Assembly (NCBI RefSeq): GCF_009901525.1
Contig: NZ_CP019288.1
Location: forward strand, 3,563,501 to 3,627,500
Source of the DNA: Kordia antarctica
GTDB taxonomy: Bacteria; Bacteroidota; Bacteroidia; Flavobacteriales; Flavobacteriaceae
Reading direction: 5' to 3'
Length of the DNA stretch: 64,000 nt
The notes under the pieces are model-generated. The model was not told the DNA's origin. It was given only the letters and a program-made list of their open reading frames with translations, and did not search any database. Shown here piece after piece: positions 34,114-43,042 of this stretch. The first letter of the stretch is position 1. Every line of letters begins with the position of its first letter. The position numbers and the translations under genes were made by a program.

Positions 34114-35634
34114 TTATTGGTTAGTTATTGTTATAGTTGCTACTCTGTTTCCTTTATCAGTAGCGAGTAATAATTTGTTTCCGTTTATTAGTTCTACACT
34201 TTGTCCTATTGGAATTTCGGTGTCATTCGTTACATCTTTTAGTGTCATTAAAGCTTCATTAATTAACAACCATTTTCCTTGGTGAAAAGCGAAATAACCC
34301 AATCTCTTTTTATCTTGATTGGTTAGTTTTTCATTTCTGATAATATTTCTGTCTACATGCCATTTGTGCAATGTTGTATTGTGGCAAATGACCAAACGTT
34401 GATTTTCAGGTTTCCAAACATTGGGTTTAAATTCATAGAAAAAATCTAAAACTGGAATGGAATTTCTGTATTGCGTTCCGCAGAAAGGACATTTTGTGAC
34501 TTTAGAATTATCAAATATAAACCATTGCTGATCGCACGCATGATTGCTACATTTTAGCTTTAAATCGTCTGTTTTAATCAACGCTTGTTCCCAGCTTTCT
34601 GCAATTGGACGTTCTCTCGGATTTTGAAGTCCTTTTATAAATGCACGATCGAATAATGCTTTTAAATAAGGTCCTGCAATTGAGTATGGCGTACTTTTAA
34701 GATCTGTCCACGGATGAAAATTTTTCACATTATCACCGTATTCTCGTTTAAAGTTTCTGTTTTTATCGTCGGTTGGATGTTCTATAAATAGTGCTTTCTC
34801 GCCCATTAATAAATCTTCCTCTTCATCAGCTTCCATTTGTCCAAAGTAGTTTCCGCCACGCAATGGATGTCTGTAAAATAAGTACATGTATATTAAAACC
34901 GCAAGCGCGTGCAAATCGGTATGTCGGTTTGGCAAATTACGCTTCGGATCTTTTACATCTAAGTGTTTCGTGGCAATTACTTCTGGCGCAATAAAATCGG
35001 CGGTTCCAATTACTTCTGGCGGATATAATCCTGGGACAACCAATCCGTCAATGTCAATAATGGCGGCAGTTTTCGTTACAGGATCAATCAATACATTTTT
35101 ATATGATAAGTCAGAATGTGCCAATCCTGCGGCGTGCAATCTTTTGACACCACGAGAAATATTTACACATACTTGAAAGTAACTCAGCCAATTGCCAAGT
35201 TCTGATTTTGCCAAGCGCAGTTTTGAAGTTTTCGATCTAAATTTGGCACTTGCATACCATTTTCCTTCTTTTTCAGCACCTTTTAGTAAATCGAGACTTT
35301 CATATCCTTTCGCAAAGAAGAAATTTTTAGAATACGTTGGCACTACGATTCCGATCAAGTCCTTTTCCTTAATTACATCGGTTGGCCACGAGTATAATTC
35401 TTTATAATAATCGCCACCTTCACGTTCAAAAAAGCTTTTGTAATACGTAGTAACAATCTTCTTTAAGCGTTCAATGGAATTGTAATTTTGCTTGTCTCTG
35501 TAAAAAGCAACAACATAATCTTTGTTTGGACTAAAATATACATCTTTCATTCCGCCGCGCATCGGATCACCGTTATCAACATATTGATAACTTTTGGAAG
35601 TGTCTATTATAGATGTTACTGTTTTTGTAGCCAT
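34114..35634 (-). CDS. Ter-associated protein kinase with zinc ribbon
   Basis: A 506-residue protein with a eukaryotic-type kinase-like domain (about 20-300). It has a glycine-containing loop near GGMKDVYF, a catalytic loop HSDLSYKNVLID in which Ser replaces the usual Arg of HRD, a metal-binding IDIDGL in place of DFG, and FIAPEV as the APE equivalent. A CxxxxC...CPFCG zinc ribbon follows (about 365-395). The C-terminal 100 residues resemble an FHA-like beta sandwich, which is less certain. Such kinases are known from Ter stress operons together with PP2C and TerY proteins, as here. Key Asp and Asn residues are present, so it may be active. Confidence 0.82.
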   Translation of the reverse strand: MATKTVTSIIDTSKSYQYVDNGDPMRGGMKDVYFSPNKDYVVAFYRDKQNYNSIERLKKIVTTYYKSFFEREGGDYYKELYSWPTDVIKEKDLIGIVVPTYSKNFFFAKGYESLDLLKGAEKEGKWYASAKFRSKTSKLRLAKSELGNWLSYFQVCVNISRGVKRLHAAGLAHSDLSYKNVLIDPVTKTAAIIDIDGLVVPGLYPPEVIGTADFIAPEVIATKHLDVKDPKRNLPNRHTDLHALAVLIYMYLFYRHPLRGGNYFGQMEADEEEDLLMGEKALFIEHPTDDKNRNFKREYGDNVKNFHPWTDLKSTPYSIAGPYLKALFDRAFIKGLQNPRERPIAESWEQALIKTDDLKLKCSNHACDQQWFIFDNSKVTKCPFCGTQYRNSIPVLDFFYEFKPNVWKPENQRLVICHNTTLHKWHVDRNIIRNEKLTNQDKKRLGYFAFHQGKWLLINEALMTLKDVTNDTEIPIGQSVELINGNKLLLATDKGNRVATITITNQ

Positions 35635-35644
35635 AGTAAAGTTG

Positions 35645-37093
35645 CTAGTAAATGATTGCTAAAGTTCGGTCATCATGATTTCCTTTGCTCCAAAAGTCCA
35701 TCCAATTGTTCAGTTGAGCTTCTGCTTCTGGAAGTTCAGCACTAAAATCAATGCCAATTTTATCTTCGTTTTTTCCTTCTAAATCGTCAATAAATTCTAA
35801 CCATTTTTCGGTTTTCTCCAGATTTGCTTCGACTTCAAACTTCGGATCGTAAATTCCATCCGTCATTAAAAATAGATGAGAAAAATCTTCTTGAATGTGC
35901 ATATTGAAGCGACTCACCATTGGACGTTCTTTAGAATGAAATATTGATGGTTGCGTTATAAAACGTGTGCCGCCACCAAATTCGCCAACGTCTAACCAAT
36001 TGAGCAAGCGCGCTTCCGTTTTGTCTTTGTTTACGATACCAATAGGACAATCGCCAACGCCAAACGTTAGAATTACATATCCTATTTTTGTTTTTTTAAT
36101 TGCTGTGACAATGAGTGTTGCATGAAAATATTCTGCATTGTAGGAAGTATTTTTTCTATTGAATAACGCTTCGTTTTCTTCAAACGTTTGTTGCGCTAAT
36201 TCATTGATTTTGTTGTGTGCATGTAAAACGGCTTTGTACAAAACTTTTTTTGCTTCGTTTTCAGCTTCCGTTAGAATTGTTTCATTTTTAGTTTCAGAAA
36301 ATTCATCGAGTTGTGCTTCAATAGCATCTAATTCTTTACTTGGTAGAATTTCATTTTCAAAGTATGAAATGATTTCGTTACAGGCTACTTTTGAACCTTC
36401 TCGGGAAAAACTTGCACTTCCTGCGCCGTCTGAAACTGCAATAACGCTCCAATCATTTTCGTCGAAGTGTTTGTATGCAAAATCGTCATCTCTAAAAGTT
36501 CCATCATTTTGATGAGATCTTCCTCTTTTGGAAGAAATTATAATTGATTTTTCGCCTAATGTATCTGAAATTGAGCTGTTTTCTTCTTTCCAGAAGATAG
36601 CTTCCGTGTCACTTGGAATGTTTTTCCAAAGCAATTTCGGATCAGGATTGAATACAATATCGATTAGTTTTTCATTTTGTTCAGCACTTTCGCCTTCGCC
36701 TTTTACATTAAAAAGAATTTTAATTTTAAAGTTTCCGCTAGTTTCTGGCATTCCTGCGAGTGTGCCTGTTTCTTTGTCAAAGGTTAATCCGAGTTCGTCT
36801 AATCCATCTAAATCGAAAGAAATGATTTGATGTTTTTGGATTAGAGACGTATCAAACGTATGCGAATATTCAATATTTTGTGTGCCATTAGGAACTCGAA
36901 CACTTTCGTTTTTAAATTCGATAATGCGTGATCTTACTTCCCAATTTGCCATAATTTCGTTTTGGATATCTATGATTGTTTGTACTTTTTCTTGATAAGT
37001 TTCGTCGGAACTAAATTCGTGCAACAACGAATTGTTGATTACTTTTTTTTTAGTTTCGAGCAACTTTTTTATGTAGTCATTGGTTGTGTTCAT
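35645..37093 (-). CDS. PP2C-type protein phosphatase with N-terminal Ig-like domain
   Basis: A 482-residue protein. The C-terminal two thirds show PPM/PP2C metal-site motifs: VIAVSDGAGSASFSREGS, FGVGDCPIGIV and LFLMTDGIYDP. The N-terminal part (about 60-150) contains LGLTFDKETGTLAGMPETSGNFKIKILF, a putative Ig/cadherin-like domain pattern. There is no signal peptide, so it is cytoplasmic. It is encoded between TerY-C and the kinase (gaps 2 and 10 nt). It probably reverses the neighbouring kinase's phosphorylation. Confidence 0.85.
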   Translation of the reverse strand: MNTTNDYIKKLLETKKKVINNSLLHEFSSDETYQEKVQTIIDIQNEIMANWEVRSRIIEFKNESVRVPNGTQNIEYSHTFDTSLIQKHQIISFDLDGLDELGLTFDKETGTLAGMPETSGNFKIKILFNVKGEGESAEQNEKLIDIVFNPDPKLLWKNIPSDTEAIFWKEENSSISDTLGEKSIIISSKRGRSHQNDGTFRDDDFAYKHFDENDWSVIAVSDGAGSASFSREGSKVACNEIISYFENEILPSKELDAIEAQLDEFSETKNETILTEAENEAKKVLYKAVLHAHNKINELAQQTFEENEALFNRKNTSYNAEYFHATLIVTAIKKTKIGYVILTFGVGDCPIGIVNKDKTEARLLNWLDVGEFGGGTRFITQPSIFHSKERPMVSRFNMHIQEDFSHLFLMTDGIYDPKFEVEANLEKTEKWLEFIDDLEGKNEDKIGIDFSAELPEAEAQLNNWMDFWSKGNHDDRTLAIIY

Positions 37094-37095
37094 TG

Positions 37096-38154
37096 TTATC
37101 CGCGCGTACGATTTACGTCAAAACCACCAGTTCCTGCGCCGTATTTTCCTCTGTTTCCACAGCCAGGACACGTTGTTACTTCTTCGTCACCAATACAGTG
37201 AATTTGATTGCATTGACATACCGCAAAGGCAATTTGATTTCCGCAACATGGACACGTTGGCGCACCAATGAGTTCGTCTGTGTTTACGGTTAGTTTTATT
37301 TCTTCGTTGCCTGATAATTCTTTGTACGTATCATCAACTTGGTATGCTCCGTTGAGTCGATAGGATTTTGTACCTAATTCAATTCCTGCGAAGTTTGATT
37401 GTTTGATGACTTTTTTATATTTCATCAAATAGTTTTTACGCGTGTTTTGACACAATGCACTTATAACGACAAAATTGTCATCTACTTTGTGTGTGTTTTC
37501 TCCGCGACTGTCTTTGGTGACATCCATTTCTTCTAAATTGGCAGAAGCTAGATTGGCAAGTTCAAAGCCAGATTTGTTGTTTTCTACACTTTCACTACTT
37601 GTTTTTATGGAATCACTTACCCATTTAAAAAATTCCTTGTATGCGGAATGATCTGTATTTTTTAGATGAATTATATTTTCTGTAAGTTGATTTAAGATAT
37701 GTGCATCTGCGCCATCACCTAAGGAAACTGCGACTAAGTTTGCGGTTTTTTTCCAGTTGCTTTGCCATTCTCGGATTGCTGTACTGCTATCATCTGTTGG
37801 AACACCATCTGTAAATAAGAATACAATTGGTTTCCAATCTCCTTTTTGTTCTGCGGTTGTTTTTACTAAATTTTTTCTGAGTTCAAACATTAAATGTCCC
37901 AATCCTTTTCCTAAAGATGTTCCGCTACCTACGGGAAATTTTGGTGGATAGAAGCTTATAATATCCTGCAAAGGAACTAACGTTTTTGCTTCACCTGCAA
38001 ATACGATAATAGATATAAATACAGTTTCTAATGCTCTAGGATCTGTTTTTAATTCTTGAATTATGTTTGCAATTCCATCTTGAACTTCGCTGATAGGATC
38101 GCCTACCATAGATTCTGAAACATCAATTAAAAAGTATATTGGTAATCTTCTCAT
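37096..38154 (-). CDS. TerY-like VWA protein with C-terminal zinc ribbon
   Basis: A 352-residue protein: VWA domain with MIDAS DVSES (about residues 12-16; family DxSxS) and LFTDGVPTDD, then a region resembling the TerY-C metal-binding domain (about 225-320), then clustered cysteines CPCCG, CQC and CPGCG with an intervening His (a double zinc ribbon). TerY proteins are hub components of the Ter system that bind the kinase, phosphatase and TerD partners. It overlaps the small membrane gene by 4 nt (ATGA). Confidence 0.85.
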   Translation of the reverse strand: MRRLPIYFLIDVSESMVGDPISEVQDGIANIIQELKTDPRALETVFISIIVFAGEAKTLVPLQDIISFYPPKFPVGSGTSLGKGLGHLMFELRKNLVKTTAEQKGDWKPIVFLFTDGVPTDDSSTAIREWQSNWKKTANLVAVSLGDGADAHILNQLTENIIHLKNTDHSAYKEFFKWVSDSIKTSSESVENNKSGFELANLASANLEEMDVTKDSRGENTHKVDDNFVVISALCQNTRKNYLMKYKKVIKQSNFAGIELGTKSYRLNGAYQVDDTYKELSGNEEIKLTVNTDELIGAPTCPCCGNQIAFAVCQCNQIHCIGDEEVTTCPGCGNRGKYGAGTGGFDVNRTRG

Positions 38155-38399
38155 ATCATTAAAATTAGTAATAATAAAATTAGTAAAACGAATTGCGTAG
38201 TGTCTAAAGCCAATCCGTTTCCAACTTTATGAGGTTTAAAAAATTTGCTAAATACATTGAGAATTGGCTTTAAAATGGAAGTCATCATGCCAAAATACGT
38301 TTTGTATTTAGGTGAAATTCGAGTTTCGTATGCTTGTAATTTGCTGAAAATAAATAGTGATACAATCAGAAAACAGGCAAATAGTTTTAGTAGTATCAT
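38151..38399 (-). CDS. Small two-helix membrane protein in the Ter operon
   Basis: An 82-residue protein with hydrophobic segments at both ends (MILLKLFACFLIVSLFIF and FVLLILLLLILMI) around a basic loop. The start overlaps the stop of the upstream TerY gene by one base (TAATG), and the stop overlaps the next start by four, so it is embedded in the translationally coupled chain. I recognise no family. It may tether the VWA proteins to the membrane (inference from position). Confidence 0.65.
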   Translation of the reverse strand: MILLKLFACFLIVSLFIFSKLQAYETRISPKYKTYFGMMTSILKPILNVFSKFFKPHKVGNGLALDTTQFVLLILLLLILMI

Positions 38400-39034
38400 T
38401 AGATTACAATAATGTCTTCACTTGGTGGTGGTGGCAACGATACAGTATCCGTTGTTCCGAGACTTTTATTTCCTTGTTCAATAGTGTCCGAAACCCACAT
38501 GAAAAATTGTTTTAGCGTATTGCTATCGGTTGTTTGTAAATGTACAACCGTATCTGTGAGTTCTTTTAGTTTTTCATCATCTGCCAAATGTCCAGCGGCA
38601 CAACCTACAATAGTACCAAAGTTTATAGCTTTAATCTTTGGTACTGCTTCTCTGTAGAGTTGTACATCGGAAGGTTTTCCATCGGTAAATAAAAATAGTA
38701 ATGGACGCCAATCTCCTTTTTGTTCTGCAGAACCTTTTCGGATATCCGCAGTAACTTTTTGAGCAAGAAATTCCAATGCTTTTCCTGTAAATGTTGGACC
38801 ACTTTGCGGACACGTTATTTCAGGTAACTGAAATGATTGCAAGTCCGTTAGCGGAATTAATTCTTTTACTTCTCGGTCAAATGTAATAATGCTTATCCAT
38901 AACGTTTCCGAAGCTTGCGGATCGGAACGAAGCGTATTTATCATACCAGATAATGCATTGTTTAGCGCTTCAATAGGTTCGCCATACATTGAACCAGAGG
39001 TATCCAATAAGAAATATACTGGAAGTCTTCTCAT
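38399..39034 (-). CDS. terY: TerY-like VWA protein
   Basis: A 211-residue stand-alone VWA protein starting MRRLPVYFLLDTSGSMYGEPIEALNNALSGM, a typical TerY N-terminus with MIDAS DTSGS. Also typical are the EQKGDWRPLLFLFTDGKPSD segment and a Pro-rich tail (LPPPPSEDIIVI). Length is normal for TerY. It lies between the TerB-like gene (4-nt gap) and the small membrane gene (1-nt overlap). Confidence 0.88.
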   Translation of the reverse strand: MRRLPVYFLLDTSGSMYGEPIEALNNALSGMINTLRSDPQASETLWISIITFDREVKELIPLTDLQSFQLPEITCPQSGPTFTGKALEFLAQKVTADIRKGSAEQKGDWRPLLFLFTDGKPSDVQLYREAVPKIKAINFGTIVGCAAGHLADDEKLKELTDTVVHLQTTDSNTLKQFFMWVSDTIEQGNKSLGTTDTVSLPPPPSEDIIVI

Positions 39035-39038
39035 ATGT

Positions 39039-39419
39039 TTATTTTAAAAGTTTTTCTAAGCTTTCTGGAAGTTTATCAACAGCACTTTTTAGGTATACTA
39101 AAAGTGCATGTTCCGTAGCATCTACTTCTCCGTCACCTTCTATTTGCTTTACTAAATATGCTGCTTCGTCAGCGTCAATTTCTCCGTTAGATCCATCATC
39201 ATCTAATACAAAACTAGCAACTGCTTTGATAAATAAATCGGTCCAAGAGCTGTGATTGTCTTTTCCGGTAACGGCATCATTTAATTCAAATAAGAAATCA
39301 GCTTCATCTTGGTCAATTTTCCCATCAGCATAAATTACTTTTTCTATTTCTTGCACTTCATCAGCATCAATTACTCCATCTGCTAATACTGCTTTTTTTA
39401 ATTCTTCTAATGTTTTCAT
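39039..39419 (-). CDS. TerB-like acidic protein with EF-hand-like loops
   Basis: A 126-residue, very acidic helical protein. Four loops, DGVIDADE, DGKIDQDE, DGSNGEIDADE and DGEVDATE, look like Ca2+-binding EF-hand or TerB-type metal sites. Position between two TerY genes supports a TerB-related role. It could instead be a diverged EF-hand protein; the two alternatives cannot be separated by eye. Confidence 0.65.
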   Translation of the reverse strand: MKTLEELKKAVLADGVIDADEVQEIEKVIYADGKIDQDEADFLFELNDAVTGKDNHSSWTDLFIKAVASFVLDDDGSNGEIDADEAAYLVKQIEGDGEVDATEHALLVYLKSAVDKLPESLEKLLK

Positions 39420-39440
39420 TTGTATGTTTTTTTAAATTGT

Positions 39441-40079
39441 TTATAGTACGATATTTAATTCAGATGGCGGCGGCGGCAATTCGTTTAAGCCAGTCGCTTC
39501 TTTCCCTGAATCTTCTACTTTTGATGAGGTTACGCCAATTGAGGCTGTTACCCATGCGAAAAATTTGGAAATGCTCTGACTGTCAGCAGTATCCAAACTT
39601 ACCACGTTTTCCGTAATTTGTTTTAGAAACGACGTATCTGCGCCACTTCCTGCGGCACACGCAACAATAATTGCGGTGTGTCGTTTTTTTAATTCTGTTA
39701 AACCTCTTTGAATGTTATCCGTTGGAATTCCGTCTGTCATAATAAATATTAACGGTTTCCAATCTCCTTTACTTTCGGCAGTCGTAGAAGCAACTTCATT
39801 ATCTATACACGTACTTACCAATTCTAAAGCGCCGCCCAAAGCTGTTGTTCCACTTGCCTGAATATCGGGCGTTTGAAACGAACTTAAATCTGTCAACGGA
39901 ACTACTTGTTGTGCAGTACTGTTGAACGTAATGATGCTTAAAAAGGCAGTTTCAATTGCTTGCGGATTTTGACGTAAGGAACTAATCATAACCTGCACAC
40001 CATTTTTTACAGCTTCTATTGGTTCTCCCATCATGGAGCCAGACGTGTCTAGTAATACGTAAACGGGCAATTTTCTCAT
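39441..40079 (-). CDS. terY: TerY-like VWA protein
   Basis: A 212-residue VWA protein with MIDAS DTSGS in MRKLPVYVLLDTSGSMMGEPIEAVKNGVQVM and FIMTDGIPTD. It is close to the protein at 38399-39034, sharing ESKGDWKPL(I/L)F and a Pro-rich tail (LPPPPSELNIVL), so they are paralogues from a local duplication. Its start lies 1 nt from the TerD gene upstream. Confidence 0.88.
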   Translation of the reverse strand: MRKLPVYVLLDTSGSMMGEPIEAVKNGVQVMISSLRQNPQAIETAFLSIITFNSTAQQVVPLTDLSSFQTPDIQASGTTALGGALELVSTCIDNEVASTTAESKGDWKPLIFIMTDGIPTDNIQRGLTELKKRHTAIIVACAAGSGADTSFLKQITENVVSLDTADSQSISKFFAWVTASIGVTSSKVEDSGKEATGLNELPPPPSELNIVL

Positions 40080-40080
40080 A

Positions 40081-40758
40081 TTACTTTGCGTAATTGGTTA
40101 ATATTTTTTGAATTGTTTGAAGGAATATTTTGTCATCAGATGGTTCTCCAATGGCATCAAATTTCCACTCTCCGTTTCTGCGGTATAATTTCCCCATGAT
40201 TAAAGCTCCTTTTCCAGCATACGAATTATCTGTTACAATGTCGTAGTTAGAGTGTACATTGTTTACGCGTGATGGCGTTCCTTCGTACATTCTAATTTTT
40301 GCAAATGGAATGCTAGCAAAGTCAAAGTTTTGTCCTTTGTTTAAGTAGATATTTAAAAAGAAGAATATTTTATCAATGCTAGGGTCTACTTTGTTTAAGT
40401 CTACACTAATAATTTCATTGTCAAGTCCGTCATCGCCTCCAACATCACCTTGTCTGTCATCACCACTGTGACGCAATGCACCATCTTTAGAAATAAGTTT
40501 TCCTAGTGGCTGGTTGTTTTGTTGTAAGAAGCCGTTGTATTCTGGAGAATAGATCCAATCGAAAATTTCTCCGTTTGCATCAGTCATAATACAACTTAAG
40601 TCTAAATCAACATCTTCAATAACTTTTTTACTTCCAAAGAAGCCTTTTTTTATTGTTTCTATTGCTCCCCAGTTTACACCTACACAAAAGTTGGTAAGTT
40701 GTTCTCCAGACGATTTTCTTAAGTCAATTTTTTGTCCTTTGGATAAATTTATAGCCAT
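40081..40758 (-). CDS. TerD family protein
   Basis: A 225-residue TerD-domain protein starting MAINLSKGQKIDLRKSSG. It has the DLDLSCIMTDANGEI strand and the acidic HSGDDRQGDVGGDDGLDNEIISVDL loop that binds Ca2+ in this family. It is longer than the canonical 190 residues because of an insert around residues 30-50 (FFGSKKVIED). It is the last of four TerD paralogues. It is likely cytoplasmic. Confidence 0.88.
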   Translation of the reverse strand: MAINLSKGQKIDLRKSSGEQLTNFCVGVNWGAIETIKKGFFGSKKVIEDVDLDLSCIMTDANGEIFDWIYSPEYNGFLQQNNQPLGKLISKDGALRHSGDDRQGDVGGDDGLDNEIISVDLNKVDPSIDKIFFFLNIYLNKGQNFDFASIPFAKIRMYEGTPSRVNNVHSNYDIVTDNSYAGKGALIMGKLYRRNGEWKFDAIGEPSDDKIFLQTIQKILTNYAK

Positions 40759-40827
40759 ATTGATATTAATTTTAGAGTATGAATTTAGTTTAAATTGTTT
40801 TATAGTTGGTTGTAAAATTTTCTGTTT

Positions 40828-41502
40828 CTACGCGTATTTTTGAGTAATTACAGTAATTGTTTCTTGTAAATCAACTGCTGTTGATGGATCTCCGATGGCG
40901 TTAAATTTCCACTCACCGTTATTTTTGTATAATGCGCCCATAACCATTGAAACATATCCTTTAAAGGAAGGATCTGATGAAACGTCATAGGTTGCAAAAA
41001 TTTGGGTTACTTTATCAGGTGTTCCTTCATATAAACGAATGGAGGCGAAAGGAACTGTTGCAAAATCTTGTTTTTTGTAACTGTTTAAGAAGAATACAAC
41101 TTTTTCTATGGATGGATTTATTCGAGTTAAATCGACAGAAATAATTTCGTTGTCCAAACCGTCATCGCCATCTGTGTCGCCTTCACGATCATCGCCACTA
41201 TGAATTATAGCACCATCTTTTGAAGTTAATTGCTTAAAAGAAACCACATCGACTACGTTTTTGTTAGCATCAAACATGCAACAACTTGCGTCTAAATCTA
41301 CAGCTTCTACAAAGTTTTTTTGTACTTTTTCAATCGTACCACCAAAACCAAGGAAACCACCTTTTTTTTCTTCCATCATGTACGAGCGTTGAATTGCGCC
41401 CCAATTTACACCAACACAAAATTTTAATAAATTAGTGGAAGTACCTGATGCTGTATTTTTTCTGAGGTCAATTTTTTGCCCTTTAGATAAATTTATAGCC
41501 AT
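40828..41502 (-). CDS. TerD family protein
   Basis: A 224-residue TerD-domain protein (MAINLSKGQKIDLRKNTASG). The acidic loop HSGDDREGDTDGDDGLDNEIISVDL is nearly identical to that of the 40081 gene, as are ASIRLYEGTP and NNGEWKFNAIGDPS. It carries a Gly/Lys-rich insert MEEKKGGFLGFGG. The two form a recent pair, distinct from the shorter pair at 41509-42699. Confidence 0.88.
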   Translation of the reverse strand: MAINLSKGQKIDLRKNTASGTSTNLLKFCVGVNWGAIQRSYMMEEKKGGFLGFGGTIEKVQKNFVEAVDLDASCCMFDANKNVVDVVSFKQLTSKDGAIIHSGDDREGDTDGDDGLDNEIISVDLTRINPSIEKVVFFLNSYKKQDFATVPFASIRLYEGTPDKVTQIFATYDVSSDPSFKGYVSMVMGALYKNNGEWKFNAIGDPSTAVDLQETITVITQKYA

Positions 41503-41508
41503 GATCTC

Positions 41509-42064
41509 TTAGTTGTATTTGCTTAAGAAATCGTTAAGACCGCCATTCATTCCGGTACCAATTGCTTCAAACTTCCATTCGCCGTTGCGTTTGTAAATTC
41601 TTCCAAATTCAACAGCAGTTTCAACTGAAAAATCTTCATCCAATTCAAATTTCATAATTTCGGTATTGTTTGTATTGTCAACAATTCGAACAAAAGAATT
41701 TCGGACTTGTCCAAAATTTTGTTTTCTAGCTTCGCATTCGTCAATCGTAACTACAATACAAATTTCCACGGCTCTATCATCAATTTTAGATAAATCGATA
41801 ATGATAGCTTCGTCGTCTCCATCTCCTTCACCAGTTTCTATTGTCGCCTGTATGTTCAATGGCTCCATCTGGAGATTTTAAATTATTGTAGAATATAAAG
41901 TGTTGATCAGATAACATTTTTTTGTTTTCGCCCAAAATAAAGATGGATGCATCTAAATCGAAATCGACACCTGTAGCAGTTTGGTTCGTATCCCAACCTA
42001 AACCGACAGTAAAATTAGCTGTTGTCAACTTTTCTCTTTGCCCTTTTTGTAAATTTATAGCCAT
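41509..42064 (-). pseudogene. TerD family gene with a +1 frameshift
   Basis: The ATG at 42062-42064 begins [13 protein letters not shown] and the frame reads a good TerD domain up to AIEHTGDN, then hits a stop after RNW. A second frame continues with [15 protein letters not shown] to the end at 41509. Removing one T from TTT at 41835-41837 (one A in AGAAACTGG on the coding strand) restores [15 protein letters not shown], the family consensus, giving 184 residues. All else is intact. It is therefore a sequencing or assembly error, a recent inactivation, or less likely programmed frameshifting. Confidence 0.85.
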
Positions 42065-42075
42065 TTGTTGTTTTA

Positions 42076-42699
42076 TTATTTAATTACTTCTCCTGAGTAA
42101 TGTTTGTTAACGAAATATCCTAAATCTTCTTTGTAACCTACGCCAGAAGCTTCAAACTTCCATTCGTTATTTCGTTTGTATAAACGACCAAATTCTACGG
42201 CAGTTTCAATAGAGAAATCTTCGTCTAGTTCGTACTTTGCAACGACTTCGTTTTTAGTTTCGTCAACAATTCTGATGTACGAGTTTCGCACTTGTCCAAA
42301 ATTTTGTTTTCGCGCTTCGTAATCTTCAATCGTTACAACTATAAGAATTTCTTCAATTTCTGCAGGAAGTAATGCTAAATCTACCATTACAGCTTCGTCA
42401 TCATCACCGTCGCTCGAGTTTCCATCAGGATCATCACCTGTGTGTCTCACGCCAAATACGCCGCTTGTACATCCGTTTTTCTCACAAGGATTATTCTCAT
42501 TGTGACCAAGTCCACATAAGTTGTTATAAAAGATAAAATGCGATTCTTTAACGAGTCTTCTATCCTTATTTAAGAGAAACGCAGAAGCGTCAAGGTCAAA
42601 ATCAAATCCAGTTCCTTCATTAGGATCCCATCCTAAACCAATTGTTAATTTGGACAATCCTATTTCAATTTTTTGCCCTTTTTGTAAATTTATAGCCAT
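42076..42699 (-). CDS. TerD family protein, first of the Ter operon
   Basis: A 207-residue TerD-domain protein. I chose the ATG at 42697-42699 ([13 protein letters not shown]) because all four paralogues begin this way and the in-frame extension to 42807 would pass through the likely promoter. The Ca2+-binding acidic loop is [24 protein letters not shown] loop with two or three cysteines ([12 protein letters not shown]) is an unusual insertion for TerD and may bind metal or form a disulfide. The C-terminal half shares [11 protein letters not shown](Y/F)(I/V)RIVD with the frameshifted neighbour. Confidence 0.88.
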   Translation of the reverse strand: MAINLQKGQKIEIGLSKLTIGLGWDPNEGTGFDFDLDASAFLLNKDRRLVKESHFIFYNNLCGLGHNENNPCEKNGCTSGVFGVRHTGDDPDGNSSDGDDDEAVMVDLALLPAEIEEILIVVTIEDYEARKQNFGQVRNSYIRIVDETKNEVVAKYELDEDFSIETAVEFGRLYKRNNEWKFEASGVGYKEDLGYFVNKHYSGEVIK

Positions 42700-43042
42700 T
42701 TGAAAAATATTAGTGGTAAGTCTCAAATATAAAAAAATGTGATTACAATTTTGGTAGATATTCAAAAAATATATGTCAACACTCGCTTGAAGTGCAAATT
42801 TTAACAAACTTTTATGTATAAATTCCTCTTAAAGAAATCTCAAGATACTTCACGCAACAGCGAAAATTAAAAAATAATTGTGTCAATTTTTAGATTGAAA
42901 GGAGAATTATAACTTCTAAAATAGCTCTCATAAAAGATGTTATTTGTTTTGTATCGTTTTCTAATTAGCGTGTAACTATTTGATTTTTAGTTAAAAAAGT
43001 GTACATTTAAAATACGAACCTTTAGTAACTAACAACAAAATT
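42700..43042. other. Divergent spacer between the Ter operon and the DUF1761 gene
   Basis: These 343 AT-rich bases hold no gene. On the minus strand TATATTTG (42724-42731) is a TAnnTTTG match 25 nt upstream of the first TerD start. An A-rich leader precedes the DUF1761 ATG. I see no repeat of the families found elsewhere. Confidence 0.55.
42724..42731 (-). promoter_or_regulatory. Candidate -7 box for the Ter operon
   Basis: On the minus strand the bases read TATATTTG. A TTG lies 14 nt further upstream, which is shorter than the usual spacing of about 19 nt, so only the -7 box and its position count. Confidence 0.4.

Noticed and set aside
34791-35407. Several plus-strand frames opposite the kinase gene
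   Set aside because: They are antisense shadows of a well-supported kinase with catalytic and zinc-ribbon motifs.
41509-41868. Separate 119-residue gene starting MEPLNIQ
   Set aside because: Its useful part is the C-terminal half of a TerD domain out of frame with the upstream half; the internal ATG is fortuitous.
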